Part shown: positions 24,280 through 34,569 of the stretch, piece after piece
How the letters are laid out: each line of letters starts with the position of its first letter
Position numbering within the stretch: the first letter of the stretch is position 1
Source: Lithospermum erythrorhizon
Lineage: Eukaryota > Streptophyta > Magnoliopsida > Boraginales > Boraginaceae
Reading direction: 5' to 3'
NCBI GenBank assembly: GCA_019722365.1
Contig: JADFUC010000256.1
Coordinates: 1-64,000 of the forward strand
Length of the DNA stretch: 64,000 nt
Translations under genes and position numbers: made by a program
The notes under the pieces: generated by a model
Seen by the model: only the letters and a program-made list of their open reading frames with translations
Told to the model about the DNA's origin: nothing
Databases searched by the model: none

Positions 24280-24650
24280 CAAACACGAGTATACGACTAC
24301 AAATATCTAGAAGTACAGTATCTCGACTCTAGTATCACAGATTTTAAGTATCTGGAAAGCTACAAAGTGTCGCTGACTACAAGTATCACAAATTACAGTA
24401 TCTAGGCTACAAAGTATCACCGGTCTGGTATACCGGGTACAAGTATCTCGGCTACAAGTATCTCGGCTACAAGTATCTCAGCTACAAAGTATCTCAGGTA
24501 CAAGGTATTTCGGCTACAAAGAAACGCCGGTACAAAGTATCTCGGGTACAAGTATCTCGGCTACAAAGTATCTCAACTACAAAGTATCTCGACTCTGGTA
24601 TCTGGTCCTGAAGTATCTCGAAAATAATAAAGTATCTATTTGCAAATTAT
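24280..24650. repeat. Minisatellite of about 15-16 bp in the Tat-clade 3' region
   Basis: About 20 imperfect tandem copies of a unit like acaagtatctcggct. Copies vary by one base in length (aagtatctc or aaagtatctc) and by c/a changes. It starts just upstream of the antisense PMD start, so on the reverse strand it lies in the promoter or 5' leader of that gene. Tandem repeats in the 3' untranslated part of Tat/Ogre elements are a known source of plant satellite DNA. Confidence 0.85.
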
Positions 24651-25891
24651 CCTAAATTAGCCTGCTCTCTTTGACCCTGATAAAGAGGGTACAAAACACA
24701 CACAGAATCTGGAGCGGATATAAAGTGTATATAAGAATGACATATCACCATGCTCATATGATTTATGATGAGTAACCATTAAAGTGACATGCTTGGAAAA
24801 AAATAAAAAAATGGGGTCTCAAAGGAATCACCAAGGATAACATAGAGTTCAAACAAAATAAATCATGGTACATGCAATCTTGCAGCTCCTATATGCCAAT
24901 ATATCCATTTACGTGTACACTCCAAAATGATTTAAGAGTTCAACATTTATGTGCATGCTCCAAATCACCAGAAGCGTTACTACGGGCATGTTGATTGATT
25001 GCATCCAATTATGAAAGGAGCATGAGAATTTCGAATACGATAGATATTGCCGAGGGGGCATGTAGCGAGATATATAACTTTTCTCTTTGTTTTTGAATCG
25101 TTCATTCAACAAATTGAGTTGGGATATGACATAGTTCTCAATTTCAATTCGAGGAAATGTAAGGAGAATATTACAAAGGAAATAGCAAGAGTACAGTCGA
25201 AATTAGACCAGACATGATTTCCTTTCAAGATGATACCTTGCATTTGTTAGAATAAATTACTGAAGATAGAATGAAGGTAAGAGCCGTGCCGGCCGCCGAT
25301 ATGAGAATGAGGATGGTGCAATCTTTCCCTCGGTGTTGATTTGAGCCTTAAAAATAATTTGAAGCTTGAGTTATAAACATTGCCTTAGGAGATGGGACAA
25401 AGTAATGAAAATAAACACTCACAGCATGGATTTTATAGACACTGGTAGGTCCTTCAAATGTGCCATGATCTTGAGCAAAGATAGGGTGATGAAGATCATG
25501 GTTGAGCCGTTGGGGGTTGATTCTAGTGGAAGTTTGTTACATGATTCAAAATTTTGAGAAGTGGGAGGAAGATTGATGCATTTCCCGCTTTTGTTAAATT
25601 TGTGTCTGTTGACAAGTAAGGATAGGGGAAAGTAAGAGATGGACACGTATGCCTTAGTGCAGTGATTCAAAAGCAAAATGCTACCATGAACTTAAGGTCC
25701 TGTTTAGTGGCTTAATTTTGGAGCATTAAGTTTATTGAATTTTACATATGCTACCATGAAATTATACCATGAGCAGGATACCCAATCCCGGCCGACATAT
25801 GAATGTTGGAGGATAAAGCGGAATAAACTTCCATGTGATCGAACTTCGACTACTCTGAAGACTACGTAAAATTTGATGCGTGCGTCGAGTT
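24651..25891 (+). other. Tat-clade 3' untranslated region
   Basis: About 1.2 kb between the minisatellite and the polypurine tract. I recognise no protein in either strand. Confidence 0.5.
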
Positions 25892-25902
25892 AGAGGGGGC
25901 GT
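25892..25902 (+). promoter_or_regulatory. Polypurine tract before the 3' LTR
   Basis: The string agagggggcgt lies directly before the TGTTGG LTR start, the position of the plus-strand primer. Confidence 0.6.
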
Positions 25903-26792
25903 TGTTGGTAATGTAAATTTATTCAATAATGTTCCAATTAAATTAGTTAATTAAATTCCAATTTAGCAAATTTATTCGTTGAATTTAGTTAATTAAATCA
26001 TCTTGATCCGATTAAATATTAGCGTGGTAATGCGTTTATTGTCAATTATAATTTGTAGCATTAAAAATTGGACCGTCGAATTATGGCCCGACACATGAGA
26101 AACGGGATCATAATAAATAATTATTTCCTCCAAATAAACATTTGGAAATAATTAAAGAGCTGGATAATTATATCTTTTAAATAAATATAAAGATATACTT
26201 TATCGAACAAAATCATATAATTATTCTTTAATTAAGTTGGAAGAATAATTATCGGAAAGGTCAGCTTGAGACATCGAAGTCAGTTGTGAGACAACCGAAC
26301 TCAATTTCAATGATAATGACAATCGAAACCTATCGCTAATATGCACATAAATAGAGGCATTCTCATTCATTTAGGGATGAAATTCATTTGTAAAAAGACA
26401 AAAAGTAGAAGAAGAAAGCTCCTGAAATCGAGGAGAAGCTGCTCCACTTTCGATATTCAAGTTAAATACGAGCGTTGGCCAGGGCCTTTGAATCTTCAAA
26501 CATTCAAACATTCAAATCTTCAAATCTTCAAACGTCGAGCATTCAGAGCATTCGGGGTTCAGAATCAGCTATTCGAGCCGCTTGAATTGGAAGTGTCTGA
26601 CATCGAGTGTTCGAGATTCTGAGTGTTGATATCGAAAGCTCGAAACAATTTGCTAAGGCCACTTGACTTGTATAGTGAATTAGAATCGAGAGGAATAAAT
26701 AGAGATTGTACTCAAATCATATCGATAACATTTCTTTGCAACGACATTCACTTGTCTTCAGACTTTAAAATTTGTGGATTCTGGGTTGAACA
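25903..26792 (+). repeat. 3' LTR of the Tat-clade element
   Basis: Same start TGTTGGTAATGTAAATTTAT as the 5' LTR, same TATA-like region near 26347, same 'cattcaaatcttcaaa' runs near 26495-26530, ending CA near 26792. Differences from the 5' LTR are mostly small indels, more than expected of a recent insertion. Confidence 0.85.
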
Positions 26793-27983
26793 AATCTGAT
26801 ATGGTCACCAACAGGGCACGAGATGTTGAGTATAAAGAATTTGATTCATTTATTCACGACCACTTGGATACAACCGGACTCAATTAGGACCCTATGCGTA
26901 TTTAGAGAGGTTTGGTAAAGATGATTACATCTTTTTATTATTGTATCATGACAACGTGTTGTGCTTCGGGCCCGACAAGATCGTGTAAAAAGAATTGAAA
27001 CCTGTGGCTAAAGAATTTGAAATGAAGGACTTGTGACCAGCAAACAAGATTCTAGGTATACAAATTCACCGAGACAGAAATAACAGAAAGATTTGGGTTT
27101 ATCAGAAGAATTACTTCAATAAAATCTTGCGTCGCTTGACGTCACAGATTGTAAGCCAATTTACTACTATTTCACATGAATTTAAGTATTTATCCTCAGT
27201 ATGTCCCCAGCAATGAGAAAGGAAAGGAAATGTCTCGTGTACCGTATGCATCAGCAGTGGGAAGCCTAATGTTCGTTATGATATATGCTTGGGCAGACAT
27301 TTCACAGTAGTGGGAGGCGATCATTAGATATATGGCTAATCCTGGAAGTGAGCATTGGAGTAGTGTGAAGAGAGTTCTAAGATACGTCAAAGGAACCTCA
27401 AATGTTGCATTATGCTATGGAGGATCGGATTTTTATTAGCGATGGTTGTAATAGATTCGGATTTTCAGAATTTGACGCTTGATAAGAGGAAATCTCTTAC
27501 ATCTTTGTGTTTACTCTTTGCGAATGGAGGCGTAAGTTGGATTTCAAAATTACAAAGTGTTGTGGCTATCACACACAACGAGCGAGAATATATGGAAGCT
27601 CTGCTTGAAGGCTTGCAAGGCCGTTTGGATTCAAAGGTTATTGGAGGTTTAGGCACAAACAAGAATGTATTACACTATTTTTGTATTGTGGCCAGGTCGA
27701 GGCGGCACTGCGTATTGCAAGGAATAAACTTTTCATTCTTGGGCCGAAGCACATTGGAGTGCATTATCACTTTGTTCGTGAAAAAGTGGAAGAAGGAACC
27801 ATAGATATGAGAAAGATTCACACTAAAGAGAATCCGACGACTTCACTTGGCGATCGACACGGACAAATTTGGTGGTGTGTCAGGCTTTTGGTGGCTTTGA
27901 CAAACGCATCTACTTGACGTGAAGGCAAGGGAAGCGATAGTAGTGTGAAGATTGATTGATCTTGATGAATCTTAGTGGGAGAT
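26793..27983 (+). pseudogene. Copia-1 RT C-terminal part and RNase H
   Basis: Resumes at the SLYG..Q region (near 26795). Then YKEFDSFI, DPCVYLERFGKDDYIFLLLY with DNVL in place of the usual VDDML (near 26930-26955), a reading like AKEFEMKDL, KILGIQIHRDRNNRKIWVYQ near 27050-27105, VPYASAVGSLMFVMI near 27240-27285, then SEHWSSVKRVLRYVKGTSN near 27350-27405. RNase H: SWISKLQSVVAITHNEREYM near 27535-27595, LLEGLQGRL, PKHIGVHYHFVREKVEEGTI near 27747-27805, MRKIHTKENP. A purine tract agtgggaga at 27974-27982 precedes the LTR. Catalytic YVDD is not intact. Confidence 0.85.
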
Positions 27984-28170
27984 TGCTAAATTGGTGGTTT
28001 CTATTTGGGAAATAATGGCAATATTATTTATAGGATGCTTATTAAAAGTAGGAGAATCTTTGTATTTTCCATTCCTTGTTTGAGTGGATAGTATTAATTT
28101 TATCTACTTCTATAAATAGCGAAAGAATATGTAATAAGATGTAAAAAAATTATATTTCTTAGTCTTCTAT

Positions 28171-28222
<52 letters not shown>

Positions 28223-28270
28223 TCATATTTCTATTCTATCATAAAATTATTCCTGATAGTCTTCGCTCTC
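27984..28270 (+). repeat. Copia-1 3' LTR (short)
   Basis: Starts TGCTAAATTGG after the polypurine tract and contains 'tataaatagcgaaagaatatgtaataagatg', a TATA box (about 28111-28118) and transcript start typical of short copia LTRs. The TA microsatellite lies inside or at its end; the right end is approximate because no second copy was found. Confidence 0.55.
28174..28220. repeat. TA microsatellite
   Basis: About 23 uninterrupted AT dinucleotides. Confidence 0.95.
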
Positions 28271-28726
28271 GCGGCTTTAGTTTGATTTTTGTGTCGTGGT
28301 GTATGTTTGACAATCATGTGGACAAATTGTATACACGTATGAAGCCATTGAATAACTAGTTGGAGTTCGATTTAATTGATTCGTTCAATAATGAGATAGC
28401 CTGGCGGCCTAGGAAACTTCGCTAGGAATATTTTGCTTGTTTGACATTTTGATCTCTATCTTCATCAATCAACCACTTACCCACGTAATGTTATTTGATT
28501 AATTATACATGAGGAAAGTTAGAAAACAAAATTTAATTTATTATATTTGAAAATTCTGAGATATTGATTCACGAATTATGCATTGTGTGACGAGTCTATT
28601 TGCGTTGTTTATTGACCAAATGATATGACGTAGTTGGTTAATTGCAACAATGATGTTATTGTAGGATCAACATTACCTCTTTTGAGTTTTCCTCCAAGCT
28701 TAAGGGGAGATATAGGCAGTCGCATA

Positions 28727-28767
<41 letters not shown>
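28727..28767. repeat. ATT microsatellite
   Basis: About 13 uninterrupted trinucleotides of the ATT series. The surrounding 28271-29200 is AT-rich spacer with no gene that I can see. Confidence 0.95.
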
Positions 28768-29199
28768 GAGTAACTATTTGGGTATTGAAACTTGTGATAT
28801 GGTCTAAATATTGGGAAACATCTATTTGGTTTACTAGGTTATTTAGGTGTAATGTGTACATACATACGCATTTGAAATTGATTGTCGACGATCGATGAAA
28901 TATTTTGTATTTTTATCTCATAATTGATGCAATATTTATACAGCTTTAGGTTTAATGTTTCTATAAATAAAAGTATTGAAATTGATTACAATTGATACCC
29001 GTATTTGAATTTTATGCACAATTTAATCTGATATTTTATAATTTATCACACTCAAATTGGCAATACGTCATCCACTTTTTTATCGAGAATAGCATAATAT
29101 GAAAATTAGAAATTGTTTTGGTTACATAACGGAGTGCATCCCAACCCAGCATACATTGAATTGATAAAACTTAAATCCCACTAACGAAATTTACCCAGA

Positions 29200-29655
29200 C
29201 AGCTGGATTTTGGCTAATGTTATGCCAAAAACGTAACATAAATGTCGTATTAGATATGGCGTTTCTAAGTAAATCAGCTTAAATACATTAAATCCTTTAA
29301 AATCAAAGCGTCCGCAAGCGTATCATGAAGAAAGCGACATGATGATTGTATGACGTTGCAACGTCATGACAATTTACAATAGCCGAATTTGAAACCATCA
29401 TAGAAATGTGGCAATTTGACCCTAAGCCAGCGACATAGAGAAACGTCACACTAGCTAAATGTTAAAATTAATGAAACACACTTAATTAAGGAAATGCACT
29501 TAATATTCATATAATTAAATTTTAACATATGTGGCAAAAACGTCACATCCAAAAATACACTTAATTAAGAAAATAAACTTAATATTAATATAATTAAATT
29601 TTAGAATATGTGGCAAAAATGTCACATATTTAAGCACACTTAATTAATGCATCAC
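29200..29655. repeat. Cluster of tandem and inverted repeats, possible DNA-transposon end
   Basis: A 79-bp unit starting cacttaattaag occurs at 29479 and 29558 and begins again at 29637. Each unit holds a gtggcaaaaa(c/t)gtcac core flanked by inverted arms; in the second unit the arms are aatatgtg and cacatatt. Variants (gccaaaaacgtaac, gtggcaatttg, aaacgtcac) are scattered back to about 29220. At 29350-29367 lies a perfect 18-bp palindrome, atgacgttgcaacgtcat. Repeated short palindromic words of this kind resemble subterminal repeats of CACTA-type DNA transposons, but no terminal CACTA ends or target duplication were found. Confidence 0.55.
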
Positions 29656-29659
29656 AGTT

Positions 29660-31030
29660 ACTGATATGGAGGAGGTTAGAGATAGCACTTTTTGTTTCAG
29701 TTTTGCAATTTTCGGAGAAGAGGATTCTGGATTAATGGTTTTAGATTTTTTGTCCTGGCCATTCACAAAACAGTTGCAAAATAGTCTGAATTTTTGGAGC
29801 ACTTTCGTGAGTTGCTTTACCAAACAAAATCAGGTCATCGACAAAGAAGCAATGAGTGATTGAGTGGCCTGTACGGCCAAAGGTAAAGGGTTCCCAAGAA
29901 CTCAAGTCCTTTGCATTATCAATGAGGAGATTTAGAATTTCCATGGCAAGGATGAAGATGTAAGGTGATATATAATGTCCTTGTCGAACTCCTCTTGAAG
30001 GTTTGAATGGGGTACCACTTTTGCCATTAAGGATCAGAGAGTTTGTCGAGGTAGTGACACAGTTCATGATGATGTTGGAGATGCAATCGTTGAAGCCGAA
30101 TAATTTTAGACAATAATGAATGAAGCTCCAATGCAACCGATCAAAGGCTTTCTCATGTTCAATTTTAATGGCCATGAAGCCAATTTTCCCCATTTTGTTG
30201 TTAAAGAAATTGAGTGCCTCTTGAACAAGGATAACATTATACCATTTTGTCTTCGGTCGACGGTTTGAAAGGGGTTGATTATGCTATTCAAAGATGCGAT
30301 TGGGAATAAAAGGTTAACAATAATCATGGTGAGGCATTTATCGATTGTGTTGCTAAGACCAATTGGCCGATATTGTTTGGTATTTTCAAGTCTCTCCACC
30401 TTGGGAATAAGACAGAGAACGGTTTCATTGATGAGATGAATTGATTGAGGTTCGAAGAATTCTTTGATGCGTGGTTTGAGTAGCGGAGTCTTTTATTGAG
30501 AGCGACATTTATGGAAGAAGATCGAGATTGGACTTAAATGCGGGCTTTAAGGTTTTTAGGAGTTTGGAAAACTTTAAGTGATTTTTGGATTTTAAAGTCA
30601 TTTAAAGGAATTGGGAGAGAAGTGAGTTGGTTGGCCATTTGAAGTGGGGTTAGGTAATCGGGAAAATGAGGGACATTAGTAGAGAAGGATTGTTCGGTGG
30701 AAAAGAGATCTTTGCGAGAACTTCGGTGAAGTGGTAGGAGGAGATTCGGAGGGTTCGAAGCCGTTTGACCGAATCTTATGTGGTTGGACATTTAGGATTA
30801 AATTAGGCTCCCAAGTCTATTAATGGCTTAGAAAAGCCATTGACCGTGGACCCTAGCAGAGTGCTGTGGTGAAATGCTTCTTGGGAGAAAGCTTGAGATA
30901 ATAAAGTAGTCTTCCCCAAGATCAATTATCTCCAACATTCCTTTAGCTTGCCAAAGTTGCTTAATCTCGAAGCTAATGCATTGGAAGCTCAAGTTAGTTC
31001 CATAGCATTTGGAAATGATAAACATTTTCC
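29660..31030 (-). pseudogene. LINE (L1-type) reverse transcriptase fragment
   Basis: Reverse-strand RT of a non-LTR element. From the N side: LTSLPIPLNDFKIQKSLK and F-SPKNLKA (about 30640-30540, the pre-RT region), then ENTKQYRPIGLSNTIDKCLT (30386-30327; RPI-L motif), INPFQTVDRRQNGIML (QxxFV-GR-like), KIGFMAIKIEHEKAFDRLHW (30187-30130; K-D-EKA-DR motif), PSRGVRQGHYISPYIFILAM (RQGDPLSP-like), and HCFFVDDLILFGKA with the catalytic F-VDD at 29848-29834. The 150-codon frame 30193-29741 is open. Endonuclease and the 3' end are missing. Different location from the ORF1 fragment at 9786-12200; they could be the two halves of one family but not one insertion. Confidence 0.85.
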
Positions 31031-31292
31031 AGGGTTCTCTTATACATTGAAGAGTTGGTTCATCTAGGGTAATAAATTGGGCATTAATAGGGAAAAAGGT
31101 TGTTTGGGGAGGGGTTTCATTGATAGGGTAAAAAGAAGAGGAGTTTATGGTGGAAGAACTAGTGTTTGGGGCGAGGAGGTTTGTTAATGTAAGAGGATGA
31201 AGCCGAGGAGAGGAGGGGGTGGCGGTAGTTGTGTGATGTCTACACGGGTTGTTTTTTGGGGTGGAGGTGGGGTGGTTGTTTGGGGGTGGGGT
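31031..31292. other. Remnant between LINE RT and LTR
   Basis: About 260 bases, G-rich on the + strand toward 31290, without a recognisable domain; may be endonuclease-side LINE sequence too decayed to read. Confidence 0.35.
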
Positions 31293-32303
31293 TGTTGGAA
31301 ATCAATGAGAATTGATTTAATTTATTATGCACGATTGATAGTCCGTGTATCCGATTCATTTTACGAGTTGGGTTAAATGTGATTATCGAACTTAGTGTTG
31401 AACTTGGTGTATATTACTAGTGTGGGTTCTCGTGATAATTTAAGGGGTTATGAGTGATTGCTAGATCTTACTCATTAATACGTTATAATAATAGTAAAGT
31501 GGTCAATTATTATTATAAAACTTTACGTATGCGAGCCTAGAAGGTCCACCTTGTCTGATGACGTTGAGTAATATTTCGTGTATGAGAATTAAAAGAGCGT
31601 ATAATTGAGAAATGTATTCCACCGATTAGAGTTCACGTTTTATGTAGAATATCGATTGAACAAATAGAATCGATTAAATAGTTTATTTAATTGGTTCGGG
31701 AAACAATTTATAATTTTTCAATAACTTGAAAGATTATTGATATTGACTTCATTACTATTTAATTAAGCTAATTAAATAGTTCAACTCGTGCTTGACTTCG
31801 TTAGTGTCCTAACGAACTAATAGAGTGCTTGAGTCAACTAATATAACGGAGTTGCTTATCGGGTTTTGTTTTAACTGGCCACATATAAGTAGGCTTTAGG
31901 GTTTTCATGAAAAGAAATATATGTGAAAATTCTTTTCATGAAAACCAAGTAAGCGCCCTCGCTTTGGCCGAAAATTCTCCCAAGGAATTCTTGCTTAGGG
32001 TTTTAGTTTTGTTCAACCTTGTTTACTAGAATAAATCGGTTCTTGATTCCAGCCTATCACAGGGGTGGATCAACTAGAGATATCATACGATTGATATTAA
32101 AACAAGGAGGCGAAGGGAAGTCAAATTCAGGTATGAATTTGGAAAGAGCGTGTGGATTTTTGATGGAATTTACTCGTGCGATGTAAGTACTCTGTTTATA
32201 CATATTGTAAATTATGTGTTTTACGAATAATGTAGTAAGCACTTTAGGATCCACGGATACATGGATTTTTTATTTATACTTATATCCATAGAGTTTTCCG
32301 TCA
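31293..32303 (+). repeat. 1.0 kb LTR (E1), Ty1/copia type
   Basis: Starts TGTTGGAAATCA and ends CA, followed by gtggcatcgtatgagc (32304-32319), a degenerate form of the tggtatcagagc initiator-Met-tRNA primer site, so this is a 5' LTR on +. A partly matching copy lies at 48745-49400. Related but distinct LTRs lie at 51880-52396 and 60788-61490; they share the TGTTGGAAATCA start and the 'agaaggtc' and 'gacgttgagt' words. Confidence 0.65.
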
Positions 32304-34560
32304 GTGGCATCGTATGAGCAATTAAGGATTGATTTACATTGTTTATTTTATGCTTGTTTTTGTTTTATCAATTTTTTATTTGATTAATTCTTGTTCGTAT
32401 ATTTAATTGATAAATATGATGAGAATAAATCACCATGTTCTTGATTATTGATTTACACATATTATTTACAAGTTTATGATGATGTATTATCTTATTTTTT
32501 GTTAACATGGATTTTCTTTCATAAATTAAAGGACGAGGATTTAATTGGTTTTTGTTTCAAAAGCAGTTTGTTTCAAAAGCGGTTTTGTAAAACGTGTTGG
32601 GGCATCTAAAAATTTGTAAAATTACCAACTAGTTTTTCTAGAACTCGAGATAGCACGTAGAAGGTCTCCATTAAATTTTATATTTTTTTGGTTTTCTAAG
32701 TACCTCGAAATAATTTTTGAGATTTACGAATTTGTTTAATTAATAATTAAATAAGATAAATTTATTTTAATATGAACTACCAGTGGATTTGTTCAATAAA
32801 ATTATGAAGTTTCAACTTGTTCAATTTCATAAATTTGGAAAAAATTTTAAAGCCTCCAAAACAATTTTACAAACGAATTAAATTAAATCGAAAAGCAAGG
32901 AGTTAAATATGGACATTACCTGTCCGGTCGACCCGACACTTCGGCGATCCTGCAGGCGCGTTCGGTGTCGGATCGGGCATTTTAGTACCAAAATAGCTTG
33001 GCCGGGCGGCGACCTACGGCGTCAGCGCATGTCGGCGATTCGACGTCGTAGGTCGATCGTCAGAGCCCGTCGTAGCCAGTGTGCACAATTTTGAAAACCA
33101 CAATTCCGAATTTAATCCCTTATTTCGGTTTCCTAAATTATGGGACTAGTTATATTTAAGTTTTTATTGATTATTTGTCATTTTAATCACCTAATTGATT
33201 GTAATTAATTATGTGATGACAATTAATTAATTTCCTTTATATTATATTTTTTTTAATTAATTTAAAAGTGATATAACAATTATGGTAACAATTTCACTAC
33301 TTAATATATTTTAAGAATATATTTTGTGATAAATATTTTTACAATATGTATATGGTTATGAAATTATTGGTAAATAAGTAATTGACATGTGTATGATAAT
33401 TGAGTTTATATTAATTAATTTTAATATGTGTACTTACATGGATTAATTAATTTGATGGAATTACAAACATGCATTTTTCAATTTCATTTAAAATATTTAT
33501 TAAGTTCATTATATGATTTAATAAGTGCATATATTTTTGTAATGGTGATTGGAATGGAACTATATAGATATGGCCGTTTATTTATTTTTTCGGTGCGAAC
33601 CGTAATGTTGTAAATGACGCTTAGTCGTATTTTCTTGTATTTATTTATTGTTTTTACCCTGAGCTTGCAAGGATTTGTCTAAGATGGAGTTAGTATATAA
33701 ATATTGTAACAAGTGAAGATAGTAGAAGATCGTTTCATGGTGAGGTGATAACTTGGTGGACTCGGTTGGATGCAGGAAGTCTGAGGAGTCTGAGGTAGGA
33801 CTTATGTTGGTATTTGATAAATACTTGTAATAGGTTCTAGGGGCAATATCGTATATCTCTTGAATGTGCATTACTTGTTTTATTTTTCATGTTGCATGTA
33901 TTTGCTTGATTATGTGCTAGTGGTAAATGAAAACAAAGTAATACTTAATCTATGATTAAAATTTAGAAGCTAGAAATATCGAGAGCCAATTTTAAAGTTG
34001 TGCAATCAATCGCATCGATTGAGGGCACACGTGATGGCGGGTGTTACGATGTTGCATTTGATATGACAATGGATCTCATGTTGAAGTGATTTCCACTAGC
34101 GTTGTGGGCTTCCCGGATGATCAATCCAGTAACAACTTTTGGTTTACAATTGGTATCTTTAACCCGGTTTTTGAAGATACAAATGTTGGGTAGCATCTTG
34201 TAAGAGATCTTGAGTGACCACAAGTTATGTAGTTCTACATAATTGGTTGACAACCTACTATTATCTTTGGATTCAAAATATTGTGCGATGTTGCCGTTTA
34301 ATTTAAGTATAATAGATGTGACCTCTTAATATATTTAGTGAGATTTGAGGCTAGTATTTACTTTATAATTTATTTGTAAGTGTCTTTATGATAGTTTCAT
34401 GAGGAATTACATTAATTTATTTACTTATTCTTCAAACTTATTCTTCAAGTTGCGGGATTGAATACGTCTTTGTATAAAAGGAATTCCTATCGACCTTAGG
34501 AACAGCAGTGTATGCGCTGGAAGAAATCACGAGGAATTTCATAAGAAAGACTCTAGCACT
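32304..34560 (+). other. Leader or spacer after LTR E1
   Basis: AT-rich and without a recognisable protein, apart from a GC-rich island at about 32905-33095 (ccggtcgacccgacacttcg). Could be the long untranslated leader of the E1 element, but gag is not readable. Confidence 0.4.
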
Positions 34561-34569
34561 TAAAAGGAA

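Larger units (their letters stand above)
13083..26792 (+). mobile_element. Tat-clade (Ogre-like) Ty3/gypsy retrotransposon, 13.7 kb
   Basis: Two LTRs of about 890 bp (13083-13968, 25903-26792) enclose a primer-binding-site-like start (tttggccgcc, near 13971), gag, protease, RT, RNase H, a second RNase H, integrase, a long region with a reverse-strand PMD gene, a minisatellite and a polypurine tract (25892-25902). Unusual length, a second (archaeal-type) RNase H between RNase H and integrase, and the integrase tail SLRIAIQEAS are hallmarks of the Tat clade; the Ogre label is an inference from size and motif wording. All genes are broken. Copia-1 RT flanks it on both sides, so it jumped into copia-1; target duplications are not readable. 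Confidence 0.85.
8590..28270 (+). mobile_element. Copia-1: Ty1/copia retrotransposon split by two insertions
   Basis: Three + strand blocks join into one copia polyprotein: gag, protease and integrase start (8590-9785); integrase end and RT start (12205-13082); RT end, RNase H and 3' LTR (26793-28270). The order gag-protease-integrase-RT-RNase H is diagnostic of Ty1/copia. The first gap holds a reverse-strand LINE fragment; the second holds a complete Tat-clade element with LTRs. The copia reading resumes at matching domain positions after each gap, which supports nesting over chance adjacency. No 5' LTR was recognised upstream of 8590. The element is dead, with stops in every domain. Confidence 0.75.
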
